A stretch of 64,000 nt of DNA from Epiperipatus broadwayi (Eukaryota; Onychophora; Udeonychophora; Euonychophora; Peripatidae), in contig JAQFVV010006313.1 of NCBI GenBank assembly GCA_028023455.1, positions 1,806,992 to 1,870,991 of the forward strand, written 5' to 3'. This document shows positions 52,858 to 64,000 of the stretch, piece by piece (within the stretch, counting starts at the first letter, position 1; each line of letters starts with the position of its first letter). Made by a program: the position numbers and the translations under genes. The notes beneath the pieces were generated by a model, which was given only the letters and a program-made list of their open reading frames with translations, searched no databases and was not told where the DNA came from.

Positions 52858-55129
52858 CCTTATTCAAGAAATTTAAATTATTAATAACTTATTTTGACTT
52901 GAAATACTTATTTTTTCCCAAAAAATATAATGTTATATGATCAGCTAATGTGAAAATGGCCTGAAACTATTTAGAATCTTAGTTTTTATGTAAATAACCT
53001 ACTTATACTTATGAGTAAATATCAATAATAGATTTATACTTATGAGTATAAAAATATCACAGTAAATATTCAATAATTTTAAACTTTTAAAACATATTTT
53101 GTTAGATATAACAGAAATAAATATTCTTTTAAATTTTTTAAATAAATAACAAAGATTTTATTGATATTGTAAACTGAAAATGTATAATCTTTTTGTTTTG
53201 ATTGTAATCTCATTTTTTAATATAGAAACAAAATGTGAACATCTAAAATTTATTTCAGTAAGAAACAAAAATATCTACCAAATGAAGGCAAATTTATTAT
53301 TTTCAGATAAGTATTCATTATTTAATCATAGATTTTATGTTGATGTGTGAGACAAAGAAAAACATCAGATAATGCTGAAATCTGAGAGAGTTTGCTGCAA
53401 TGAACAACCTCTTAAATTCCAACAAGAGCTAAATAGTTGTATGCCTGGATATTGTGAGCTTTATAAAAATTAGAAAAATCATCATCACAAAGTATAATAA
53501 CCTATTATATTGTTAACAGAAAACCATTATCCCAGCACAAAACTGAAAGTGGTGCTAGTTGTACTTCCTCTTGTGACAAGTCTAATTTTTTACCAGCTTA
53601 CAAATGAAACACATCTTGTCAAATAGCAATAATGATTAAAATATGTATGAAAAAATATATAATTAAATACTGTAGTTAATAAAAAAAGTAATGAAAGTTT
53701 GTCTATCATTTTTTTCCAAATATTTGAAATTTTTTATTAGTCATTCTTTATGTCCTTATTTTTTTAATGCAAATTTTAAAGTAATTTTTCCTTGTTACTT
53801 TGCTTTTTATGTGATTTCTGAAAATTACAGAACATATCCACTATTTTTCAAGGTAAGTTAAGTCTATTTTTGTGTGATTTTTTTAAGGTGGGTTTTCTGC
53901 AAAACCTATCTACTGCATAAAATGAGAACCATGTGTATATTTAATATTGAAAATTGTAGATTTAATTCCAGTGTTTCATTTTATTGTATTTTATTTTTGT
54001 CTGATATGTTATATACTTTATAAAATCTGACATTTTATTTTGTTCTACCTGTAAAAGTTTTTGAAAATGCTGAGTTTATTATATAAAATATTTTTAATTT
54101 AATTTTATAAATGCATTTTTTTAAAAATCACATTAGATCTTTTTATATATTAAAAAACTGATCTGCAAATCAGAACAATATATCATAAAAGTTAATATAA
54201 ACACTCTGTCTGAAAATGAATAAATGTTTTTTACTGTGAATCTGTTTTAAATTCTGAAATTTGTTTTATAATAATTACACTATTTTTTTAAAAAATTAAC
54301 ATTATATCAATTCTGACAGATAAATGATCTTCTAGACATTGGTTTTTTCTATCATGGACAATTTTATCAACTTTTATTTCTAAAAATAAAGTACAAATAA
54401 ATAAATTGAAAGTTCACATGGATAATTATTTTTGATTTAAATAATAATAAATAAAATAGTGTGTAAAATAAAATTTTAAAAAAATATAAACAAAAAAGAA
54501 TAATATTCCTTTTATTCCAAACATTTTGTGTGAAATCTAGACCAGAAGGAAATAAATATCTTTTGGGCATTTTTTTCTTATTATAAATAATAGAGAAATG
54601 CTTTAGACTGAAGCTAATTGTCCATAGCATACCTCTTCAGATTTGGTTTTAATTAAAAAGACAATACAAGAAATCCCACAGAAACTTTAAAAAAAATAAA
54701 AACTACACAAATACCACTTGCAATAATATTAACATGGTAAAGTATGTAAGAGAAGGACTACAATATTTTGAAAGCAAACAAATACATTTTTAATAACTTG
54801 AATATTATCAAGATAAAATAAATATTTTTATGATTAAATAATGAAAAGATATAAACTTTTTATTATGTATTTATTGGTGTATACATTTATCATTGATAAA
54901 TGAAAAATTATTATATATTTGCTCATTCCTAGCATTAGTATTATAATTACAATAGTAGAAATATTATAGTAATATAGATCATTCAGAAATGTTTAAGATA
55001 AATCAATTTTTGTTTGATAATCTCTGTAAACATTTTTGAATGACTTCTATCTTAAAATGGTTGGTGAGATTTGGATGCAATAACAATATGCAAATAAATA
55101 CATGAATGTATTTAAATATAAGTTCATGT
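52858..55129. other. 2.3-kb AT-rich region, no gene seen
   Basis: No supported gene or repeat. Confidence 0.6.
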
Positions 55130-55451
55130 CATCATCATAATCAACCATTAATAATCCACTTCAGGATGAAGGTCTCTCCAAGTTCAAGCCATCTTCTCCA
55201 TTGCTTATTTTCTCTTTTCCACATCACACCTGCACACTTTCTTATTTCATGTACCCATACCACATGTTGTGTCATTCTGGGTCTTTTACAATCCCTTAGA
55301 ATCCAGTTTAAGATTTCAATTGTCCATCTATTATTATCTCTTCTAGCAATATGCCCAGCCCAACTCTACTTGAGCATTTTAATTTTTTCAATTAGGTTAG
55401 TAACACCTGTTTGTTGTCTTACCCATATATTAGATTGATGCTTTGTCTTTT

Positions 55452-55585
55452 AAATGTTGCATTTTCAGATAAATTCCTTTGATTATTATTTAGTAATTAT
55501 AGTATTATCTAATAATTTAAATAAAATTTTGATTTATAATTAATTTTATTTAAGCAATTGCGATGAAAAAATAAATAAAAAAGTG
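55452..55585. repeat. AT-rich insertion inside the RTE
   Basis: About 135 bp absent from the 27.5-kb and 8.0-kb copies, between the block matching CTTACCCATA and the block matching ACTCCTAACATGCATC. It ends (plus strand) with an A-rich stretch, AAAAAATAAATAAAAAA. Possibly a short retroposed sequence; identity unknown. Confidence 0.6.
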
Positions 55586-55637
55586 TTTACTCCTAACATG
55601 CATCTCTCCATACTTCTTTGAGTGGTCTGAACTCTCT

Positions 55638-57831
55638 CTATTTCCCTTCATTAAATGTCCAAGACTCAAATCCATAAGTAAAAATTGGTAAAACATATTT
55701 ATTAAAAGTTTTCCTTTTCAAACACATAGGTATATTTCTGTTTAGTATCAAGTTATTTCTACCAAAAGCACTCAAACCAAGTTTAATTTTATGATTAATT
55801 TCATCCATTATGTTTCCATCTGTATTAATAATCTGACCAAAATATTTGTAACTGTTAATTTCTTCTAACTCATCATAATCAATCTTTATTTTCATATTTT
55901 GAGAAAATTCATTAAACATTACTTTAGAATTTTTAACATTTATCTTTAGTCCTACTTTTCTACTTTCATCTGATAACTCCTGCAACATTTCCTGCAACTT
56001 TAAAGCATTATTTTAAAAGCAAGTACATCATCTGAAAAATCTAAATGACTTAAATAATCTGCATTTATTTTTATTCCTTTAGCTTCCCATTTTAATCCAC
56101 AAAATACTTCTTGCATCACTGCTGCAAAAAGTTTTTGAGAATGGAGTCACCCTGTTTTACACCCTTCTCAATGTTGACTTTCCTAGTATCATTATATAAT
56201 CTAATTATTGTTGTTGCATTTTTTATAAATATTCTTTAAAATATGACAATAACCTGTATCTATATCTTGATAATCTAATGCTTTTATCAATGAAGAAATA
56301 TATATAGAATCAAATGCTTTTTCATAATCTACAAATCCAAAATATAAAGGAAACACATGTTCAATTGTCTTTTCTATAACTTCTATCAATATCTGGATAT
56401 GATATACTATACTAAAACCACTTTTAAATCCAACTTATTCTTTTGGTTGGTGGAAATTAAATGTTCTCTGTAGATGGGTTGTAATTATCTTTGTAAAAAT
56501 TTGTATAAAACTGGTAAAAGGCTGATAGATCTATAATTTATAATTCTACTTTATTACCTTGTTTAAAGATTAATATTAATACTGCATTCTTCCAATCATC
56601 TGTTTCATCTTTATAATTTAGACATTTGATATATAACTTTGCTAAAAAATTATATTTCTTCAACTGCTTATTTTAATATATAAATTATAATTGCATCATT
56701 ATCTGGAGTCTTTTCTTTTTTTTATAAATTTAATTGCATGTCTCACTTCTTTATTTAAAATTCTGGGCAATTTGGAAGATATAATAGATATAGATGGTAC
56801 TTGTTCTTTATTACTATATAATTCTTGATAGAAGTCTTCTATCCATTTCATGATATCATCTCTCTTTTTGATAATAATTCAATATTATTTTTCTTATTGC
56901 AGATATAAATTTCCTACCAATACCAAAATGTTGTTCTACACTCTTAAGACTTTTATTATTTTCTACAGATTTTCTTTCTAGTTCACAGTTATACTTTCTT
57001 ATATCATTTTCAACTCTTTTCCACACCATTTTACAAAATTTGAGATATTCAATCCTTTAAATGCATCATTTTTGTATATTTCATATTTCTTCCTTTCTTC
57101 ATAAGTTGTCTAATCTCAATAGAATATTTATTGGTCAATTGCTGCTTTTTTCTACCAGCTATCTTTGTTTTAGTTTTTAAAAGTGTATCAGTTATTTTTA
57201 TATTAATTTCATTCAAATATGAATTATGTTCAAAATCTACTAATACTTGAAATCGATTTATAAGTTCAAATTTAAATTCATTAGCATGATTCTGAAGATA
57301 AACATATTAACTGTAAATATTGTTTTTCTTAATAATTTTTGTTTCTCTAGTTTTGCATTAACACATATCTTACATCTTACTAATCGATGATCACTTCCTG
57401 TCTTATTAAGAACATTACAACCTTGAAAGATATATTTTCTGTTGTGAAAATATAATCCAATTCTGTTGTACCTTTATTTGGATGCTTCCATGTACATTTT
57501 CTTTTAACATTTTTCTCAAAAAAAAAATTATAATATAATGTTTTTCTTTTTCTGCAAACTCCACAAGTGTATGTCCTCTCTCATTTCTATTACCATAACC
57601 AAAATTACCTACAACACTTTTATCTCTCTTTTTTTTTTTACCAATTGTAAGATTAATGTCTCCCATAACAATTTTAAAATGTTGTTTACTCTGATCAAAA
57701 GCCTTTTGTACATCCATATAAAAATCTTCTACTACTTCATTACTATTTGAACTTGTTGGGGCATAAATCTGAATTATCTGAATTTGGTATCTGCTATTAA
57801 GTTGTATAACTATTCTTACAACTTCGTCCAA
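55638..57831 (-). pseudogene. RTE endonuclease-reverse transcriptase, broken
   Basis: Open blocks on the minus strand: 57831-57415 (endonuclease; I-Q-I-Y-A-P-T-S, G-D-I-N where an intact copy has G-D-F-N, N-E-R-G-H), 56389-56201 (palm; F-V-D-Y-E-K-A-F-D-S) and 55997-55638 (thumb; E-M-L-Q-E-L-S-D-E, S-K-V-M-F, Y-K-Y-F-G-Q-I-I). The region around F-A-D-D (about 56030) is shifted. Older than the 25-kb copy by number of lesions. Confidence 0.85.
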
Positions 57832-58514
57832 TCTATATAATGTTTTTTATCCACTTTTTATTTATAATTAATCCTACTCCACTTGTATATCAAATATTTG
57901 TGCCTTTATAGTAGAGTACATCTCCACTTTTTAAATCAATAGTCTTTTCACCTTTTCTTCTAACTTCACAAAGTCCAATAATGTCCCATTTAATATAAGA
58001 CAGTTCTTCTAATTCTTGAAATCTTCCTTTACTTGAAAGTGTCTGCAGCTGTAAGTATCTAAATAAAAACTTATCACCAAACTGCAGCCTGTGCCCAAAA
58101 TTAGCGGATTCTTACTACCCTCTGCCTTTGGTCACCAGCCGCTGCCTTGGAGGGTGACTTTCAGCCTCCTGGGAATAACAATCGTGGTTTATTTTTGTCT
58201 GACATGATTGTATATATCCATATCAAAAATATTTATCATTTACCCATACATTCATTCTGCTTTATCAGGCAACTGAGAAGAAAGACCGTGGTGTTTGTTG
58301 ATCTTAATCCCAGAGGTGAAAAGCCAATAAATTCACCATGCTTGTTAATGCATGTTGATGAACAGCCCATCCATATTCCCATATTATATGAATAATCACA
58401 TAGTAATAACAGCTTTAATGACAATAACTTATGGAGTGGTTATAAGGAATTTGTCCTACTTGGTGTCTTTAAGGTGCCCAAGAATAATCAAAGGGTCTTC
58501 TTTCAGTTAATAGA

Positions 58515-59641
58515 ATATTCTTTTCTGCAGCCATGTGAAGATACATATATTTCAACATTTGTGGGCATAAATATAAATAAAAACTGAGAATTATAAGTCC
58601 AAAAATATTTATAAAAAAACAAGAAAATTATCCTGTAATAGCTACAAATAAATATATTATCAATTTTTAAATGCCTTATTTTCAAAATATTTTTTAAAGT
58701 TGATCAGGTATCGTTCTCAGTTTTTTTGTAAATATGTTGCTATTTTTCAAAAATCAAATTAGTTTGATTTTAACTCACATAGTTTGAATTTTATACACTT
58801 TTTTTCTTTTTTAAAAGTATTTCATGCCACTTTTTTTCTAGATACTGCTATAAATTTTTTAGTTTTTTTTATCTTATATGAGAGCATTTTTCTGCTATTT
58901 TTTAAAAAAAATATATAATAAAACTTATTATAGAGATTTAATTTTAAAAAAAAAAATATTTATATTTATCATAAGAAAAAAAAAACCCTATATAAAGCAT
59001 AGGTATGAAATGAAGGATTTAAGTGAAAATAATTTATTAATAAATACTTCAAATAATTAACATTTAAACATATGTTTGTTTTGGTTGTTTAATTATCAAT
59101 TTCATTAACTTTTATAATAGTTATATGTAGAAAAAAATTCTAGCATGTAAATATGGAAAATTGTCTCAAACACATCTCCCAGCAAAAGATTTCAGTTTAT
59201 TATGCTTGATGATTATTTTTAAAATGTTGGGCAGAAGATTATTGGAACTGCTAATAAACTTAACAATTTAAATGATAGTTTACATGGAAGGATTGAATAT
59301 CATATTGAAGTATAAGGGAAGGAATCGTAATGAAGAAAAAATAAACAATATTTTTTTTTTCTTTGAGTATTATTTTAAACAATTGCCAATATTATATTAG
59401 TTGTTAAGTTTAATATTAAATTAGTTAAGTTAAATGATTTTATTTATTAATATGTATTATATTTTAATATTTGTCTTAAATTAATAACTTTAAAAGTTAT
59501 GCTTAGGATGAAAACGTAATGAGCGCAAAGGAAAGAGGAGATTGAAAATGGGGTAAAACAATACTTTGAGTTTTTGTAGTAAGGTAACAGGAATTTAAAT
59601 TAATTTATTATATGTTTTAAAGTATGAAACAATTAATAAAC
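58515..59641. other. AT-rich spacer, no gene seen
   Basis: Homopolymer-rich DNA without a supported feature. Confidence 0.6.
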
Positions 59642-59774
59642 TATTTACTGTCATTTGTCAAGCATTGGTGGTCGAGAGGTCAGCAATAGTTGCTTTACGA
59701 GCAGTTGTCCCGGGTTAGCGGTTTCGTTTCCCGGCTGATGCTATGACACACGGGAAAAAATATTTACTGTCATT
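59642..59774 (+). mobile_element. SINE family A, copy 4, perfect target duplication
   Basis: 105-bp tRNA-like SINE (59656-59760) between two exact 14-bp duplications TATTTACTGTCATT (59642-59655 and 59761-59774). A box TGGTCGAGAGGTCAGC, variable region GTCCCGGGTTAGC, B box GGTTTCGTTTCCCGG, end CTGATGCTATGACACACGGG plus six A. The element is only the tRNA-like unit and a short A tail, with no body. Retroposition by LINE machinery is the obvious mechanism. Confidence 0.92.
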
Positions 59775-62130
59775 ATAAAGAACCAAGAGATGGTAGCTGT
59801 GATAATATCTAAAAAAAATGTATGATAATGAAATTTCGAAGAGCAATATGAAAAAATTAAATGTGTGAATGATAAAAGTGGCTAATAAAAAAAAAGTTTT
59901 GATCTCAATTTTAGTGTAATAAAATAAACATTGACAGTTGTCAAGTTATGCACTTTGTTTTGTAACACATCATAGTTATATTTGTAAGGTATCTATTAAT
60001 AGAAAGATAATATTGTAATATTCTTATGCTGGTATATAGTAACGATAGATGCTAGCAATACCTATTTAGAGTCAGATAAGTTATCATTTCATGTTATGAT
60101 TAATGTGCTTAAGATATACTTTCCAGAAAAAAACTAATAAAAATAACATAATGAGGTAAGGCTAAGTGACATACATATATGCAGTTTTGACACATAATGA
60201 TGTGAGGAATTTCCATGAAATAGAAATGTTAATATTCATAAGAGCTTAATGTAAAACCAGATATTAAGGTAGCATTATTAAGAGAAAATGACTACTTGCC
60301 ATGAGAGCACATCTTATTTAAAAGTTAAAGAAGAACTCCATTTCATATTACTAGTAGTTTACTGTACTAAAAGCAGTTTCTTACCTATGAAATTTAAGTG
60401 TAAAAAAAAATAAGGTAAGCAACAAATATAGTTGCTTGTATTTTAAGAAAGTATATCCTGTCTACGATGTAGAAAGTTGTTTAATATAAAATTCAAGCAA
60501 ATGCAAAACAAATGTTATAATACTTAAATAATTTTTTAATTGATACAATATTGAAAGAAAATGAGATCGGTGATGAAAATAAAAAGAAAGCATTACTTAT
60601 TTAATCTTATAGATTTTATGTTATAAAAATCAATAACATAGTTGTGAAGTTTAAGTATAGTTATTTATAGAATTTACATGTATACAAAAAATAAAAAAAA
60701 TATGAAAGAATTGTATTGTATTGAAGGGTAGTAAAAGAATAATCTGTTGTGTATTCATAAAAAGAATTGAAAAATGAAAACCACATTCAAAACTAATAAA
60801 CATTATTATAAAATTTTAGCAAGACAGAAATATAGTGTATGTTGGGAATAACCTATTTGAAATTTAAATAATAAAATAATGATCTAATTTAAAAGTTGAA
60901 GTTCTAAGCAGTACATCTAAGTAAAGTAGTGTTCTCATTAATGTAAATAATTGTACAAAGATCACTTAATAATTTTATAAGTGTATATATTTTATAATAT
61001 ATAATAGTTAAAATTTTGTTATTGATTATTGTTGTTTGTTTAAATAAATGAATATTTTCATATATATGTAGACTAATGACTTTGTTTCTACTCCGAATTA
61101 TTTTCATCACACTGTCATATCCAAGTACATAAATTATGGGAATATTATAAAGAACAAAACTTGACAAATTGTTTATTAAATTAACGTATAACTACTTAAA
61201 TGATGTTATTTAAGAACATCATATTTTTAATTTGAAATATTTATATATTTGAAGTCATATTAAATTTATTTTAAAATTAGTTTGAATTCATTTTTAAAAT
61301 AAATTTAAGATAGTATACGAGTTTACAAGATAGATTGGTATCGGAATATCTCAGACAGTTCACACTTTAAGTTAAGAGGAAATTTAAAATAGTATAAGTT
61401 GATTAATAAATTTACTGAAATTATTAAAAGGGGAAAGTTATTTCAATTAATGGGTATAGATTCTGACGATTCTAAAAGTGGTTCATTTTTATAATTAATA
61501 TTTTTAACTTATAACGTAATTGTTGGAAAATATGGTAGTAATTAATCATTTGGAATTTCTTATATTATAATTGTTAAAGATATGTTAATTTTAAGAAAAT
61601 GGTCTAAATTGCATTCCTAATGTTAGATGCGGTAATTATTAAGATAATTGGATCTGAGTAAAATTCCTTTTATTTTTCAATGATCTTAAATGTAATAATT
61701 ATTTTATTATAAAAGAATAGGTGAAGATCATGAGATATACATAAGGTAGGAATATTTATTATAAAGTATTTTATAATACATTGCATTTCATTACATTCTA
61801 TGTAATTGATTAGATAAGTAAAAGAAAATAAACATTATTTTTAATGAAATATTATGTTAGTCATTGTCTATACTGAAGATTTTCCTAAGGAATATCCCCA
61901 AATAATGTTTGGAAGATTTTTACAATAGCTATGCCAATGGGAGGTATATTTTATATGCTTTCTCAATAATAAAACTAATCTATTGTACCTGACACTTAAA
62001 TCTACCTTAGATGTTATGTAATACATATTTTTTGTCTAATGTCGAGTCTCATATATTGGTGTTTTTATAGAATTTATTGTTTGATATCTGAGCTAGGCTA
62101 AAGATAAGATCAAATTGTATAGTAGATATG
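59775..62130. other. 2.4-kb AT-rich region, no gene seen
   Basis: No supported gene or repeat. Confidence 0.6.
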
Positions 62131-62261
62131 TGGAGAGTCAGTGTATACATGTTACAGTAGATATTAAAGGTTTTTGCTGTTGCAATGTGGTGGTTTCAAT
62201 ATATATTGTAACGGATGGAATTGTTGATTGCTGTATTCCATTTAAATTGAAGAAAGAAGGC

Positions 62262-62400
62262 TCCAAACGTTGGTGCCATTTTGTAACTGGTTGAATTAAT
62301 GAATGCTGGGTGATGGTTAGGATGATCAATCTGATCTGATAAAAAAATCCAAAATCTATTTTAAATTAATCTAGTCTAGCTCAATCGGGTCGCCATTATG
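62262..62400 (-). other. possible LTR end and primer-binding site
   Basis: On the minus strand TTATTACATAATGGCGACCC at about 62404-62385 and CAGTTACAAAATGGCACCAA at about 62292-62273 each have the form of an LTR end (…TTACA) followed within a few bases by TGG-initial sequence, as in primer-binding sites. The second resembles a Lys-tRNA-type site. No gag or pol sequence is recognisable and the opposite LTR ends were not found. Confidence 0.25.
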
Positions 62401-64000
62401 TAATAAACCATCACAAAGCTCAAATAATCTCTCTTAAAGTCTAATTTGTTTAAGCGATATGTGAAACAAAAGAATAATGAGATTATCTGCTCCAGATATC
62501 AACAAATCCATCACATTACAAAGTACACTGCACTGAGCAATGAAACCATCTACTATTGCCCTAGACAATAATATACGTGTAGGCTAACTACTTGATTAGC
62601 AATCTAGTAAAAATCCAATCCAATTGATAACTAAAGCAGATTTCAATATATATTTTATTAACCTATTATTATTGTAGTAATTTAAATCTACTTCATTATT
62701 TAATGATGCTGCATTTTATCTTAACGGATAAGCTTCTAAATACCTATAATTGTATTTTACAAAACATTTTTACATATAGACACTATTTAAATATCAAAAC
62801 AAAATAATACTTGACTCAAATATGTATCTAGTTTAATAAACGCTAAATAGAAAGTATAAACATTCGTGTCAATAAGCGATACACAATTATTCTACTCCAA
62901 TATTTAATTAATAATTTTCTATTGAAATCAACTAGTTTTTATATCATTTTATAAACACTTTGAAAACCTATGCACTCCTTTAAAAATTAAACAAATTAAT
63001 CTGCGTCTAGTTTAATAAGAAGCTATAAAGTAATATATAAATAATTTATTCATATCTTCCAATAAAGTAATACTTAATTATTGCTTCATTTATGTGTTAA
63101 AATAGAATACTTCACTGGAATTTATTATCAACACTCTATTAGCTCATTTCTAACTCTACAATGTCCAACCACAATACATAAAAGAGATATTAAGTTTCTA
63201 TTGGAAGTTTATTCACCTATGAGTATTAATATTATTTATTTGAATCTTTAAACAATTGAATATAGAATTGGTTGGCAATAATTAAAATATATGATAATAA
63301 TTGATATTTATACAAATCAAAACAATATTCAATTAAACCGGTCAATGAAGTTTGTTCTCTTCATTTTATAGAAGTTTAAGAAAAATATCTAAGACGAGTT
63401 ATTCTGAACCAACAATAAAGCACGATCTATTTAGATTTTTATGACTGAATCCGACAAACATGAAATGAATGACTTTGTAATATTAACTAAGATAAATGAT
63501 AATATATATATAATATTCGAATGCAAATATAAATATAAAATTCATATGGGAATAAAATAAAATACTAATAAACAAAACATACCATATCTTATATTCTAGC
63601 TCACTTACCAAGCTGGATTTGAACCTTGTTATTTAAATAGCTACGTCATCTTATGCAATCCAAATAAAATAAAATAATTAAGCGTAGTCTTGGTATTTAA
63701 ATTAACTCAATTTATTGGATTATATAAAAGAAAATTGGCAAGATTAATTATAAAATACATTGGAAATTACTTTATATTTCAGATTGATTGACTAAATAAA
63801 AATGATAAAATTACTACGTGTATCTCTAAATGTGTTGCGACAACAATAACGACAAAAAAAAAAAATGAATGGAGAGACTTTTGGATATTTTACTGAAAAA
63901 TTTAAATATAACAGGTACCAAATATATGAAATAGGATGGGATCGAAGTCTATTTGTTTATCAAAATAATAACCGATAAATGAGTATGAAATAATATGATA
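62401..64000. other. AT-rich sequence, no gene seen
   Basis: No coding sequence. A B-box-like AAGGTTCAAATCCAGC on the minus strand at about 63640-63625 suggests another SINE remnant, but no A box is visible. Confidence 0.5.

Larger units (their letters stand above)
55130..58514 (-). mobile_element. full-length but decayed RTE-type LINE
   Basis: Minus-strand RTE spanning from the TCATCATCATAATC tail (55130) to the 5' end at 58514, marked by TCTTTCAGTTAATAG as in the copy ending at 5812. 5' UTR 58514-58023; endonuclease about 58022-57380; RT about 57000-55640; C-terminal domain 55620-55150, interrupted by an insertion of about 135 bp at 55452-55585. Many stops and indels. It shows the family's full length, about 3.25 kb without the insertion. 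Confidence 0.9.

Noticed and set aside
49371-52875. Target-site duplication for the 49-53 kb LINE
   Set aside because: TTATTAGAT on the left and TTATTCAAGAAAT on the right share only a few bases; not convincing.
62138-62329. 63-codon minus-strand frame as a coding fragment
   Set aside because: No recognisable domain; it overlaps the putative LTR or primer-binding region, which would be non-coding.

Overview
This window looks like a piece of a very AT-rich invertebrate animal genome that contains no recognisable host gene. What can be read is decayed transposable elements, tRNA-derived SINEs and long (TA)n, (AAT)n and (CA)n microsatellites. There are no bacterial-type operons. Every convincing protein similarity is to a retroelement: APE endonuclease/reverse transcriptase LINEs or GIY-YIG Penelope-like elements (PLEs). 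That combination is common in protostome invertebrates, but I cannot name the species. It may be intergenic or lie inside a large intron.

Layout. 0.4-4.3 kb: a PLE family (called PLE-A here), one long minus-strand copy and one fold-back copy. 5.1-8.3 kb: an RTE-type LINE whose 5' segment is inverted, as expected from twin priming. 9-11.6 kb: a fold-back MITE-like element, a three-copy repeat and SINE pieces. 11.6-23 kb: AT-rich sequence with the largest trinucleotide arrays (14.5, 19.8 and 20.3 kb). 23.3-28.8 kb: a nest of SINEs, a minus-strand RTE fragment, the best-preserved RTE copy with a 10-bp target-site duplication, a second PLE family (PLE-B) with inverted ends, and another RTE scrap. 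31-33.5 kb: PLE scraps and a SINE. 35.5-44.4 kb: long (TA)n arrays and two copies of an unassigned repeat of about 1.3 kb. 45.4-47.1 kb: a PLE-B fold-back carrying an open GIY-YIG reading frame. 47.9-48.1 kb: two tRNA-Gln-like units. 49.4-52.9 kb: a nearly full-length LINE of a second EN-RT family. 55.1-58.5 kb: a full-length but decayed RTE. 59.6 kb: a SINE with a perfect 14-bp target-site duplication. 62.2-62.4 kb: weak LTR/primer-binding-site signals.

How the parts relate. Two LINE families would supply reverse transcriptase and endonuclease in trans, and the tRNA-headed SINEs probably depend on one of them. PLEs encode their own RT and GIY-YIG nuclease. Many insertions are embedded in or end at (TA)n tracts. 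The most striking pattern is that all three of the longer PLE copies with a visible second end are fold-backs with outward-facing 3' ends. None of the elements appears fully intact.
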